64,000 nt of DNA from Orychophragmus violaceus (Eukaryota; Streptophyta; Magnoliopsida; Brassicales; Brassicaceae), in assembly GCA_030180135.1 (NCBI GenBank), contig CM058234.1, forward strand, positions 28,988,766 to 29,052,765, given 5' to 3'. A model generated the notes under the pieces. That model saw only the letters and a list, made by a program, of their open reading frames with translations. It did not search any database and had not been told where the DNA came from. Position numbers and translations under genes: made by a program. Positions 23,701-35,252 of the stretch are shown piece by piece (the stretch's first letter is position 1; every line of letters starts with the position of its first letter).

Positions 23701-25680
23701 TTTATCTTTGAGACATATGATTCAATTTTTAGCCCTTCTCAGTTTTGTAAGAGCATGGTGGAATTTTGTGTGTGTTTATCCCCATATCTGTGGAAAAGAG
23801 TCCAGCTCTTCTGTCTCCAAAATGTTTCTTCTTCGCGGAAGGCTGTACAAAGTTGGCGTCAGAGATCTTCTAGCTCCTCCAAAGTTGTATTGTAATCATC
23901 CGTAGCAAAGTCTATTTGCTCTTTGAGGTCCTCAATAATTCTTGCCGTATTTGTAGACAGAGTTTTCTTCCATGAGGAGATGTTCCTTCAACAAGATGCC
24001 ACTTTCTCATAGAAATCCCTATATGGGACTCCATCCGTTGTGCCCCATCCTGAGATTACTGCTTCATTGAAACCTGGTTTCTCAAACCATCGCTTGTGAA
24101 ACATGGAGTTTTCCCTCCAGTGTCTTATAGCCGACTGAATCCTTGCCAAGACTGGCCTATGGTCCGAGCCCCAAATGTTTAAGTACTCCACAAAAGTATG
24201 GGAGAAATGATAGTGCCATTCCTCGTTACTGATCACCCTTCCAATATGGCATTTGACCTTTCTGGATCTACGCTTCCCCACCCACGACAGGGAGTTCCCT
24301 TTACAACGAAATTCAAGCATCTCACAATTCTCAAGAACGGTGCAAAAGGGGATGAATGATGATTATGCTCTTCTTCTTCCACCTCTTTTTTCATGGCTCC
24401 CGGTAATCTCATGAAAATCCCTATTATAAACCAGGCATTCTGTCGAGTTAGACTCATCCGTGTAAGTCTTTCCCATACTCTCTCATGATACTCCACCACT
24501 GGTTCTCCAAAAACAAAGGTCATACAAATTTTCTGTCCCTTAAAAGTAGATTCAAAGTCAACATATGCTCATCCGAGTAAGTAATAAAAACACTTGGATC
24601 ATTCATATAGAAAAGGGCTAGGCCCACGCTTCGACCTCTCAGTTCCATGGTAAAAACATGATCATTACCAAAAGATACTTGCAAATTTTGCAGAAAAACA
24701 ATTGTTCTTCGTTTCCGATAGAAAGAAAAAGAAACAAGGTAAAAAAAAACGGTGAAGTTCTTCTAAATGTTCTCTTGTCAGGTTGGCTCCCGCCCCCTAA
24801 CAATTCCACACGATCACATTCATAGCTAAAGCTTGTCGGCTTCATGGATCCCTTAAATTGTGTCACCTTTTGCCGTAATTTCCTTCTTTGTAATACGTGA
24901 TGGACCCACAAAGTTGCTAGGCCCAAATTTCTTCGTTGTCTCCGCATGAACCAAGCTTGATTTGGGATACTTCATTTTTAATTTAAGTTTTGGGCTTACA
25001 CGATCCATACCCATCAGCCTTTTTGTCGCGTTGAAACCAGTAACAATAGGGCTCGCCAGACATTTCTCCTTTCCGACGGTTGCATATTTTCTCGCCAGTT
25101 TACGCGGCGATGAATTTCGGTCCGCGCCCATGGCAGTCGAACCTTCTCCGATAGCCTCTTCCTCCCCTGAAATTTTCCTCGCTTCGTCTTCATCCATCAG
25201 AACAAGGAGAGTCGACTCCACTTTAAGGTCAATCTCCTTCATCTCTGCATCCACCATCCCCTCTTTGATGAGAGGGTATTCTTCCCCAAGAAGGTCTCCA
25301 TTATCGATCCAACTATCATCGTTCTCTCCTACTTCACCCCCATTAAAGCGTCACCCTCTTCTTCTCTTAGGGATTCAGTTTGGGAAAAATCAGTGTTATC
25401 CTCCTCGCCGGTAATCTCAAGCTCCATACCAATTTTTCTCAGCCCATTCTTATTTTCCTCCACTCCTTCCTCCAAAGTCATCTTACCAACTTTTCTTCAC
25501 TGATTCAGGTTTCTTCACCATTGTCTCTCTCGGGATCAGAGATTAACGGATTGTTTCCTCCACCTCTATGCACTCTTCGTCGATGAAAGTTAAGCTCTTT
25601 CTAGCAGAGCTTCCTAACTCCGAGGCTTGTCCCGAATCGATGCCCTTTTCCCTTTTCTAAAGCGCTTGTTCTCTTCTAAA
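20744..25680 (-). pseudogene. Decayed LINE (non-LTR retrotransposon)
   Basis: On the minus strand the domains follow plant LINE order. There is an acidic N-terminal segment (25257-24853), then an apurinic-type endonuclease (24523-23988, with the catalytic SDHRP near 24165). The reverse transcriptase follows: ALISYPSVEEI..FDINPDKAPRPDGM near 23500, and KRLKKALLKLISEIQSDFMA plus DLLAIKTNMRKAYDIVEW in 23285-23061. Then come the LGLPEHIYGSKKKVF and GFRELHEMNLALLAKQ segments (22679-22207) and a zinc-knuckle/RNase H tail to about 21000. The 3' end is an A run (T run 20743-20751). Many stops and frameshifts, and missing N-terminal and endonuclease parts, make it non-functional. Confidence 0.88.
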
Positions 25681-25868
25681 GGGTAAGTCGAAAAGGGCAT
25701 CGATTCGGGACAAGCCTCGGAGTCAGGAAGCTCTGCTAGAAAAGAGCTTAACTTTCATCGACGAAGAGTGCATAGAGGTGGAGGAAACAATCCGTTAATC
25801 TCTGATCCCGAGAGAGACAGTGGTGAAGAAACCTGAATCAGTGAAGAAAAGTTGGTAAGATGACTTTG
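25473..25868. repeat. Large near-perfect palindrome at the LINE 5' end
   Basis: Left arm 25473-25650 and right arm 25690-25868 are reverse complements over about 178 bp, with only two substitutions and one 1-nt indel that I could find. The loop is 39 bp. Each arm encodes the beginning of the LINE reading frame, so the right arm is an inverted duplicate of the LINE 5' end. Confidence 0.92.
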
Positions 25869-26839
25869 TGAGTCAGTGCAGAGGTTCAGGGGGAGACTCG
25901 AAGCTGCTTTTCCGACTGGAGCTAACGAAGCGTTTCCGAATTCGTCCGTTGTGAGTTAGTGCAGAGGTTCTGTGTAATGACCCCTTCCCGTTTTTCCGCT
26001 GACTAACGAGCTGATCGGCCAACAATCAAACAAGAACATGACCGTTTGAACCTGTGCTATCAAACGGAAATGATTTATTACGTTCGAAGCCAGAGACATT
26101 TTAGCTTGAGACAGAAACTCTAGCCAATCAATCTCTAACCTCGATTTTATTTTCCTCGTATCGATTTCCAAAGGCTTTGCATCCCGTATCACATCAGCGA
26201 GTTGTGTTAGACTGGACTAGTCAAATATCATAGTTACTCACATTGCGAATATAAAAAATACTTAATTTTATTTAATTAAATAAAATATCTAATACAGCTA
26301 AATGAAAATAAAAGTGCGGCCGACTAATAAAGACATAAATAAATACACTAAACAAAATATCACTTTTACAAGGCATTGCAATCTACTCCGGTGGTCCTAA
26401 CGTCCAACTTCCACTACCCGATCTCCCCCTAAGGTTACCTGAAAACAAAAGGGATTTTAAAGAGAAATCTAAGATTATCCAGTGAGTTGGCTCCCAACTA
26501 CAAAAGATGAAACCCCACCCGTCAAAACCCAAAATAACACGCAATAACAAACAATGAAATAAAACAGCCGATCACGTACTACCAATACATAATGGACTCT
26601 ATACAACACATAAACATTCAATTAACAACACATTTCATCAAAGAAGAAAATCGAGAACACTGCGGCATATTCCCTCGATTAGAATCGATCTATTCTAAAT
26701 GCCAATCTAACGCTAACTCAACACCATGGGCCCCAATCGCGAACTCGGTAAGCTTCCACGGGAACACTTAGCTATCTCACGATAACTAAAACCTCCCACG
26801 TCACCTAGGCTTAAATAAGAAGTCCTACGACTAGAACCT
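25869..26839. other. Unclassified repeat-like DNA between LINE and gypsy element
   Basis: A 20-bp near repeat GTGAGTYAGTGCAGAGGTTC occurs at about 25867 and 25949. TGTAATGACCCC at about 25973 resembles a gypsy LTR start. At 26786-26854 two copies of AACCTCCCACGTCA lie just before the coding region of the Tat element. I cannot define an element here. Confidence 0.35.
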
Positions 26840-29612
26840 CCCACGTCAACAAGATGTTTTCAGGACTCCTTGGTAAAACCATCGAAGTCTACATCGACGA
26901 TATGCTGGTCAAATCTTCCAAGTATGAAGATCATATCCCCCAACTAAAAGAATGCTTTATCATTCCCAATAAATACAGGATGAAACTCAACCCAGCGAAG
27001 TGCACATTCGGGGTCCCATCAGGAGAATTCCTCGGCTACTTAGTAACCGAAAGAGGGATCGAAGCGAACCCTAAACAGATCGCGACATTTATGGAGATGA
27101 AATCTCCCAAAACAATGCGAGAAGTCCAGCGTCTGACGGGCAAAATAGCTGCTTTGAACCGCTTCATCTCGAGGTCGACTGATAAATGTCTACCCTTCTA
27201 TCACTTGCTCAAAGCGAACAAGAAGTTCCTCTGGGACGAAAAATGCGAAGAAGCGTTCGCCCAGCTCAAGTCTTACCTGAGCGAACCACCTATACTGGCG
27301 AAACCACTAGAAGGGGAACCCCTCAACCTCTACCTAGCTGTCTCTACGGCAGCAGTAAGTGGAGTCCTGGTTCGCGAAGAACAAAACTAACAACGGCCGG
27401 TGTATTACATCAGTAAAACCTTGATCGATGCTGAAACCAGATACCCCGCCATGGAAAAACTCGCTTTAGCGTTGGTCATGTCGGCTCGGAAACTCCGACC
27501 ATACTTCCAATCGCACTAAATTATAGTGATGACCTCTCAACCGCTGAGAACCATCCTTCACAGTCCAAGCCAGTCAGGTCGACTGGTCAAATGGGCTATC
27601 GAACTTAGTGAGTATGACATCGAGTCCAAGGCTCGGACGTGCTTAAAAGCGCAAGTTCTGGCTGATTTCATAATTGAACTCCCTCCAACCATCAAACTCG
27701 ACCCAACTTCCACTAAGAGATGGAAACTCCACGTCGATGGAGCTTCCTCGAGGCAAGGATCCTAGGTCGGAGTAAAACTGATCTCACCCACGGAGGAAGT
27801 ATTAGAACAGTCATTCAGACTGGGCTTCGCCGCATCAAATTGCAGAATACTAAGCGTTAATAGCCGGGCTCAGACTAGCAATAGCAATAGGAGCCCGGGA
27901 AGTAGACGCTTTCAGTGATTCCCAATTGGTCACGAGCCAATATCATGGCGACTACGAGGCCAAAGATGAACGTATGGAAGCATACATGCGGGTAGTACAC
28001 ACCCTCGCCGACCAAATCGAATTATTTGATCTAACACGGATCCCGCGAGGGGAAAACACCGCAACCGACGCCCTAGCCGCGTTGGCGTCGACATCAGAAC
28101 CTAACCTCAAAAGGATCATACCAGTCGAGGGGATCGAAAAACCAAGTATCGACATAGCCCTAAGAGCTCTATCCTTGAAAGAGGAAGAGCCTACCAGAAA
28201 GGACGATATCGAACACAAGGAGCATCCCAAGGATACCAGTCGCGACATCATCAAGATCGATGATGATCTTGACCCAAGAAATGTCGTGTACGTCGCGAAC
28301 GTTCCTGATGGACCAATCCAAACTACATCCACTAGTCAGGGACCCGAGCCCAACGATGAAGAAGATTGGAGAACTCCGATCATCCGATACATAACAAACA
28401 GCGAAGTCCCTGACGACAAATGGGAAGCGCGAAAACTCAAGACGCAGAGTGCAAGGTACTATGTCACACAAGGAGAGCTTTTTAAAACAAGTCTCTATGG
28501 ACCTTACCTCAAATGCCTCGATAAGAAGCAAGCCCTAGCCGTGATCACGCAGGCCCATGACGGATCCTGCGGAAGCCATTCCGTAGGACGAGCTTTGGCC
28601 ATACGAATCAAAAGGCAGGGCTATTTCTGGCCAACAATGGCCACCGAATGCGAAACTTTTTCCAGCAAATGCGACAAATGCCAAAAGCACGCCCCGATTA
28701 TCCACCAACCATCGGAGAAACTCTCCTCTATCTCCTCGCCATACCCATTCATGCGATGGGGAATGGATATTCTGGGACCTTTAGTCGCATCCGGCAAAAA
28801 CAAAGCTACACACCTATTGGTGATGACAGACTACTTCACTAAATGGATTGATGCGGAATCGTACCAAAAGTTTAAAGACGTTCACGTTAAGGAGTTCGTC
28901 TGGCAATACATCGTTTGCCGACATGGACTACCCCACGAGATCGTCACCGATAACGAATCTCAATTCATGTCAAACATGTTCAAAGAGTTCTGTAGAACCT
29001 GGAACATAAAGCTGACTTACTCAACGCCCCGTTATCCTCAAGGAAGGACTGGCGGAAGCAGCTAACAAAGCGATCATGAACAACCTTAAGAAAAGACTCA
29101 ATGAGTGCAAAACAAGCTGGAGCGACGAGCTCCCAGCCGTACTCTGGGCTTACCGGATTACTCCCTGCAAATCCACTGGCGAAACTCCCTTCTCGCTAGC
29201 GTATGGAATCGAGGCGGTAGTACCAGCCAAAATCCTCGTGTCAAGCATCCGCAAAGAAGAATGCCCACGGCAAGAGGAACTTAACAACAAGATGATAACG
29301 GACGAGCTTGATCTCGTCGACGAAAGGAGGAATCTCGCACTAGCTCGAATCCAGAACTACCAACAAGCCGCAGCTCGCTACTATGATTCCAGAATTAAAA
29401 CTCGAAGGTTTCAAGTAGGGGAGCTCGTCTTACGGAAAGTGTTCGACCATAAAAAGGAAGAACACGCTGGAAAGTTAGGAGTAAAGTGGGAAGGTCCTTA
29501 CCAGGTCACCGATGTTGTGAAGGACGGGGTCTACCGACTCAAGTCGGTGGAAACCCAGAAACCCGAACTACGACCCTGGAACATCATCAGCCTCAAAAAG
29601 TACTTTCACTGA
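26840..29612 (+). pseudogene. Ty3/gypsy Tat-lineage pol, 5' truncated (RT, RNase H, second RNase H, integrase)
   Basis: The frame opens in the reverse transcriptase just before the catalytic VYIDDMLVKS (near 26890). Then follow the thumb region, a first RNase H (FLWDEKCEEAFAQLKSYL), and after stops near 27390, 27520 and 27765 a second, archaeal-type RNase H (KLHVDGASS near 27725, AFSDSQLVTSQ near 27910). A second RNase H is the hallmark of the Tat lineage. The integrase has an HHCC finger (HDGSCGSHS...CDKCQKHA) and a core with GMDILGPL and TDNESQF, where TDNGSQF is usual. A frameshift near 29055 separates the core from the EAANKAI segment and the C-terminal domain ending ISLKKYFH at 29612. 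Gag, protease and most of the RT are missing, so the copy is dead. Confidence 0.9.
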
Positions 29613-29844
29613 AAGTACGCAACATAATCGAACTACGAAATGGCTTGATCCCCTTAAAAGGGTACGTAGGCAACTCGATTTCGAGCGCAGCCGCCCCCCA
29701 ACACAAAGCTCTTACCGAGCTCGACAACTTCGAACGAAGTCATACTAGCTTATCTTTGTGAAATCAAAATAAGTCTCTCGATCAATGTCTCTTTCCGTTG
29801 TAAAAGTTAGAGTCATCGCGAAATACCTCGCCTTTATATCAAGT

Positions 29845-30163
29845 GATATGAAATTATCCCTTCCATGCGACCTGAAATGGCCCCTTCTAATTAAAGTGAT
29901 ATGAAATTATCACTCCAAAAAGTAAAGTGATATGAAATTATCTCTTCAGAAACAAACGATATGAAATTATCATTTCTAAGCGACCTGAAATGGCCTCTTC
30001 TAAGTAAAGTGATATGAAACTATCTCTTCAAAAATCAACCGATATGAAATTATCTCTTCAAACCTAAGCGACCTGAAACGGTCCCTTCAAATTGAGCGAC
30101 TTAAAATGATCGTCCCAAAATAAGAGACCTGGAACGGTCCCATCAAAACGATCTGAAATGATC
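29845..30163 (+). repeat. Array of 12 short inverted repeats around a TGAAAY core
   Basis: Twelve units start near 29845, 29869, 29898, 29929, 29958, 29982, 30011, 30041, 30070, 30098, 30126 and 30150, spaced 24-31 bp. Each is a 14-mer with 4-nt arms around a conserved hexamer: GATA-TGAAAT-TATC, GACC-TGAAAC-GGTC or GATC-TGAAAT-GATC. The array lies in the non-coding tract between Tat pol and the antisense ORF. Confidence 0.85.
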
Positions 30164-30726
30164 CTTCAAATACTCAAAATTCTTCAAACCTTATACAGAT
30201 TAGAAGAATTGGGGGGGCTACCCCCTCCCTTTAAGCAAAACAATGAGGTCGAGTCTATATCAAGACAGATAAAACGAGACAGTTGTTCACGCAAAACGAC
30301 CTCCGCATATACTCAAAACGAATCTATGTAAGTTTACTTCGACTCGTCGTATACTTAAAAGTACGTCATATCTGCAGATTCGACGAAAAGCTCGAACTTT
30401 ACATCTCGAAAGAATCTGTACCTCGAACAAATCTTGAGGAAGAGCTGGAGCTCAAATACAATCGACCTAAAAGATTGTGAAAAATTCCTAAGGCAAATCA
30501 AGCCGAACCATTTATTCGACCCCTCTTTAGAGGTCCGAGCTATCGCGATAACTGATTCTATGCTAAGGCATTAAACAGTCAAATCTATGCTAAGGCATGA
30601 AAGATTGAAGCGATTCATAAAGAAAAAGAGAGGACACGATGTCCTCAAGTTCGAATAAAAAGCCCACTCAGGGCAACACCAAAATAAAGAAAAGCCCCCA
30701 CGGGCAACGAAGGTTCGAAAAAGAAA

Positions 30727-33325
30727 TTAAAAGCCCTTTTGGGCAACAACAACAAGAAAACATTTAAAACTGTTTCGACGGGGACGAAGCCTCGTCGCCA
30801 TCCTCCCCTGGCCGTCTGCAGCTGATCCGTCCTCAAGATGACCCTCGACTTCATCGCTAACTCTCGAGCCGACTCCAGCCGGGAGATTTGATCCATATTG
30901 ATCAAGGGCAAGAGTGCCTTGGGTCAGAGGGTGAGCCAGAATCACTGAGTCATCCGACATTGCCGATAGATTCAGCTTGCTAATGCTGAAATCAGAAACC
31001 GCCGCGGCATTCATCTCCTCCGTCGCCAGCCGCTTCTTCTCCGCGAGCTCAAGCACCTCCTTAGTCAAGTCCAGCTCACCGGAAGCTAGCTCGGCAATAA
31101 GCGCAATATTGGCCAAAGCTTCTTGATGCCTAATCTCGGTGCTGGTAGCAACCTTCCGCTGACCCTCCTTTGCCTTAATTCCCTCGAGAATCTCGAGGTA
31201 CTGACCATTAAGCCCCTTCCTCGCCTCGTGAGCTGCTACCTTCATGTCAAACTCCCGGTCAGCAAGGGCTTTCTCCAGGTCAGCCTGACATTGCGCAGCC
31301 CGCATGTCTACAGCTCGACGCGCCTCGCCCGCCACTCGGCTCGCCTCCTCCGCGGCCAGAGTTTGATTTGCGGCCACGTTCAGCTTCTGAGTAAGGTCCT
31401 CCTCCTGGTTCTCCAGGATCATAAGACGGGCCTCCACTCCGTCAAACTTGACGAGCTGCTTCTTCAGCTCCTCCTCCCGAGCCAGGGCCCCTTGCAGCTG
31501 CACATTCAGGTCGCTCACTGTTTTCTTAACAGTCTCGAGCTCACTCGCTTGCGGTATTTCACGCAGCTCGCGCTCAGACCTAGCCGCGTACCTGTTCGCA
31601 GCCTCCAAGGCCTATACAAAAAATAATAACAATAAACGAATGCTAAGCATAGTACAAATCAGGAGAAAGAAATCATTACCTTCCCGGCGGCAGCCATAAT
31701 CTCGGTGTAAGAGTCACCGAGGGCCATATCCCCAACAGTCGGGAGCTGGACGCCTGCGGGCTTAAAATGCCTCAGAAAATAGGCCACACCCTTTGGATCA
31801 TCCGCAATTGGACATTCCTTTTGGTGCCTGAAGCGCCAGTTAAAAGATCCGGAGGACCCGGAAGAGGCAGGCCTCGCCTCCACACTCTGGCTCGGTCTCC
31901 TTGAGCTCACCTCTGCATCGTTCCTTTGACGCTTCGCCGCCGTAGGAGGAGGGCAACCCCGACTCCGACCATTCGGCCCCCTCGAGCCATTCGACCGAGA
32001 GTCGCGTAAAGCATGCTCTCCAGACGGGACCTGGGCAAGTTCTTGCCCGGTCAAAGAGGGAGGTAAATCCTCCGCCTCCATGTTCGCCTCTCCGGACCCT
32101 GTAGCCGGAGAAAGAGAGATTTGAACAAGGTGAGGAGGAGGGATCGAAGGAGGGGGAGGAGGAGCTTCGCCCATCGCCAAAAGGAGGGCGTTGCTCAAGT
32201 CGCCGGCCTTCATTTTCCTCGCCAGATCGACGGGATCCTTCCCGTTCCTACGGCTGCTCGCCCTTCGCGACATCTTTTCGTAAGGAGGAGTGCTGGCGAT
32301 AGAATTGTCGTCCAAGAAAAATCGATCTAAGGACAAAACGGGCCCGAGTCAGGTCAATAAAAAAAAAGATATACAGTACGAAAAGCCTCCGCATGAACCA
32401 ACCATAATACTTACTCTCTCTAGTCCGCTCGACGATCTGAAGCGAAGCCGGAACAACTCAGGCAGAAGCGGGCTGACGAGGGGAGCGCGACTCATTTTGC
32501 GAAAGTCGAGGTTGGTATGAAGGAGGCCGTCGGGATGCGGGACCTAGGGTAGCTCGAATTTGCTGGTCTGTAAAGCTAGACCAACAGATATCTCCTCTCC
32601 GGAGACGAGCAATTAAACTCGATGTGATCGGGTTCAGAGGTAACGATTCAAGAGCTTCTACAAAGAAAAAACAAATAAAACATACATCAGCAAATGATTC
32701 AATATCGATAAAGAACATCGAGGCAGTCAGGAAAACTGATAAACCCTAAAGGCTAACCAACACTCGCCGCCCATCTTGTCGGGATAACCGAATAATCGAA
32801 GTCCTCGACCGAATGATGGTTGATCCTAAAAAAGAAGTACTTATTCTTCCACGCATCTCTCGTCGGGATCTCCTCGAGGATCTTCCCATGACGAGGAGAG
32901 AGGTAGTAAGTACCGGAGAAACAAGTGTTATGTTTCACCGAACAAACCCTCATTAGTTCCTCGGCCCCGAAGTCAATGCCCTCCTCAACGGCTCTAACCC
33001 CGAGTCCGATAACATAACGGACAAAATTCGGGGTCATCTGATGAAAAGCCAGCTGAAGCTGAGCTAGAACCCACAAGATAATGCGAGGGACTGGGAAGAA
33101 CAATCCGCATTTGTCAAAGTAGGTGTAAGAGGCGCAGCAATAGCCCTCTACAGCAGTTTCCGGCGACATCACCGGAGACGGGATAATTATTTCCACCTCT
33201 GGTGGGATCTGGCACTTCCACCGCAACCGCTGTATATGGTCCACGGTCAAGCCTGACGGTGGATGCGGACCAAATGATCCCGCCGCCGCGCTTGAACTCG
33301 CTCTGACCGCATTTTTCCGAGCCAT
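30727..33325 (-). pseudogene. Antisense extra ORF (aORF) of the Tat element, spliced, likely broken
   Basis: On the strand opposite pol, a four-exon gene can be read: 33325-32764, 32657-32415, 32326-31680 and 31611-30727. The last intron is very clear (AAG then GTAATG, TATAG then GCC) and keeps the frame. Exon 1 (MARKNAVRASSS, then LRWKCQIPPEVEI, YTYFDKCGLFFPVPRIILWVL) resembles the family called putative gypsy-type transposon (PF04195 as I recall it). Exon 3 is proline- and serine-rich, and exon 4 is a long alanine/glutamate-rich coiled coil (about residues 1-200 of that exon). Exon 2 needs a frame change near its end, so this copy is probably inactive. Antisense ORFs between pol and the 3' LTR are known in Tat elements; their function is unknown. 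Confidence 0.75.
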
Positions 33326-34010
33326 AATGGTCGATGTATCGGAAATTTCTTTTGGTCAAAGAAAAAGAAAACCGGAATAGAAAATCTAAAAAGAGAAGAA
33401 TTTTGGAATAACAGTAAAAGTAACAAGAGCGAGGAGCGAAAACGCTAAAATAAGGAAGAAGAAGTTACCTTGTCGATTTGTAGTGCGAGCAGTAATGGGA
33501 ATCGTGCTAGGTAACTTCTCCTTTTAAGCCAACTCGTACTCCTCCTCCCTCGAGATCCGTGGGATCTTTTGTATCCCACAATCTCAACCGCTCGATTTAA
33601 AATTTGTAATGATTACAAAAAATCGAGACAGTTGGGATCCTTCGACCTCTTACAATCTTGACCGTAGATACGAGATCTATGGCCAGGAGCAAGCGGCTGA
33701 TGATTAATTCACATCTGCATGGATCGAGGCTGATAAGATTTCGGACTCGGAAGATCTCAACCATTGACGATTGACCAGATCGACGACATATCAAATTATT
33801 CTCTCGATAACATTAGTTATGGCAGCATACGCGCTCCAAATAGATCAATTAGATCCACGCGCTCGGTTTCAGCCGTTTGATCATAACAGGATCCACGGAT
33901 GAAGCCATGGTAATCATTAGGTCTTTCACGACCGAGGCACGCGTTTCTTCCCGAGGACGTCCACCGCCCATAAACCTCGACTTGTCGAAATTAATGGGCT
34001 GGGGGGCTAT
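33326..34010. promoter_or_regulatory. Leader of the antisense ORF and polypurine tract of the Tat element
   Basis: This non-coding stretch lies between the aORF start codon and the LTR. Its right end, GGGCTGGGGGGCTAT (33996-34010), is a purine-rich primer site for plus-strand synthesis directly before the LTR. A promoter for the aORF should lie here on the minus strand, but I cannot point to a specific motif. Confidence 0.55.
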
Positions 34011-34546
34011 TGTTGGTGCTGGATTTCCCTCTAAGAAATCCGGCCCAATAACAAACAAAACAAAGGCCCATAATCATGAGCCCACTCCATAATCAAGACA
34101 GAGAAATCGACCGTCATCCTTTTTGGGCCCATACGACCAACATCTGGACAAGGCCCAGACAACGCCGAAGTAAGAGGAGATCGAGCTCAAGCTCGATAGG
34201 AGACGATGTAGAGATATAACGATCTGGTCTTCGTCAGTTCAACTGATTCCCGCGAATCTCGGAGATCGTTATCATGGCGAGGCCAAAACATCGGAACAAG
34301 AAGATCAAAGTCAAGACTATTTAAGGAAGAAGTGGCGATTCATTCAAGACATTCCAACCCTAATCAAGAACACTTCGACTAGATAGCTCGATTATCATAC
34401 TTTGTACTCTCTATTCGATTGTGTTTGTTCTATCTCGACGATCAATCTCAATAAAGTCTTTGATTCATAGGAAATATATTTCATCTTTATATCCAAAAGT
34501 CCAAATCCACGATTACAAATTCTTTGTGTGAATCTCCGATCTCACA
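34011..34546 (+). repeat. 3' LTR of the Tat element
   Basis: It starts with TGTTGGTGCTGG right after the polypurine tract, and contains CTATTTAAGG (TATA-like, about 34317) and AATAAAG (about 34450). It appears to end at CTCACA (34546), where copia-derived sequence begins. No 5' LTR is in the window, so the right border is inferred. Confidence 0.6.
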
Positions 34547-34970
34547 GTGAACATGATGTCTTGAACCACCCGGACTTTGATGTAAACCGAGACAACAAAT
34601 ATCGCACAGTGACATCTTCTCGTAGAACTATGTTCTCTATTGTGTTCATTGTGGCCTTGAACATGCCTGGTATTCGTGAGTGAAGTTGGAGAGTATAGCC
34701 TTACATTCATTCTCCTAGAAACGGCCCCATTTCACACTCACTAGGTGATCTTCCATCAGCTTTCTTTCCAGAAGTATCCATCTGTACTCCACTATTACAA
34801 AGCCCTGGAATCATTAAAAGCCAATGCTTAACCTCATTACACACATTTAGCACTTTATTATCATCCTAGGAATTGGGCAGAGTTATAGTGGTCAAACCTG
34901 AATCAGCTCAATTTCCTTTTCCCTTTGAACCTAGATCTTGGGATCTCCAGTCACATAGGTGGGGTGTCCA
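34547..34970 (-). other. 3' non-coding region of copia element B
   Basis: Sequence downstream (minus strand) of the copia B stop codon, without coding potential. No 3' LTR of copia B is recognised before the Tat LTR, so copia B seems truncated at this end. Confidence 0.4.
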
Positions 34971-35252
34971 TCAAACGCCATCTTTGTTCATAGGCTTTAA
35001 ACCCATTCCTTTTGATGATTTCACAATTTGATCTCTCGACAAGCTTTTCGTGAACGGATCCGCTAAATTATCAGCCGAATTGATGTAATCTATCGGTATT
35101 ACACCACTTGAGATCAAATGTCTAATGGTTTTATGTCGTCTTTGTATATGACGAGATTTTCCATTGTACAGATTACTCAGTGCCCGTGAGATAGCCGACT
35201 GACTATCACAGTGTACGCGTAGAGCTGGCACTGGTTTTTCGCACATCGGGAT
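34971..35252 (-). pseudogene. Copia element B, C-terminal RNase H piece (severed)
   Basis: Reads VHCDSQSAISRALSNLYN, then GKSRHIQRRHKTIRHLI and NLADPFTKSLSRDQI, the C-terminal half of a copia RNase H. It continues the pol frame that breaks off at 39480. The 4.2-kb element A sits between them and duplicated the target GGGAT (35248-35252 and 39480-39484). Confidence 0.9.

Noticed and set aside
25973..26218. Possible gypsy LTR starting TGTAATGACCCC
   Set aside because: No polypurine tract, primer site, partner LTR or target duplication could be found.
28169..28531. Minus-strand open frames opposite the Tat pol region
   Set aside because: Shadows of the pol coding sequence in another frame, without own similarity; distinct from the genuine antisense ORF further downstream.
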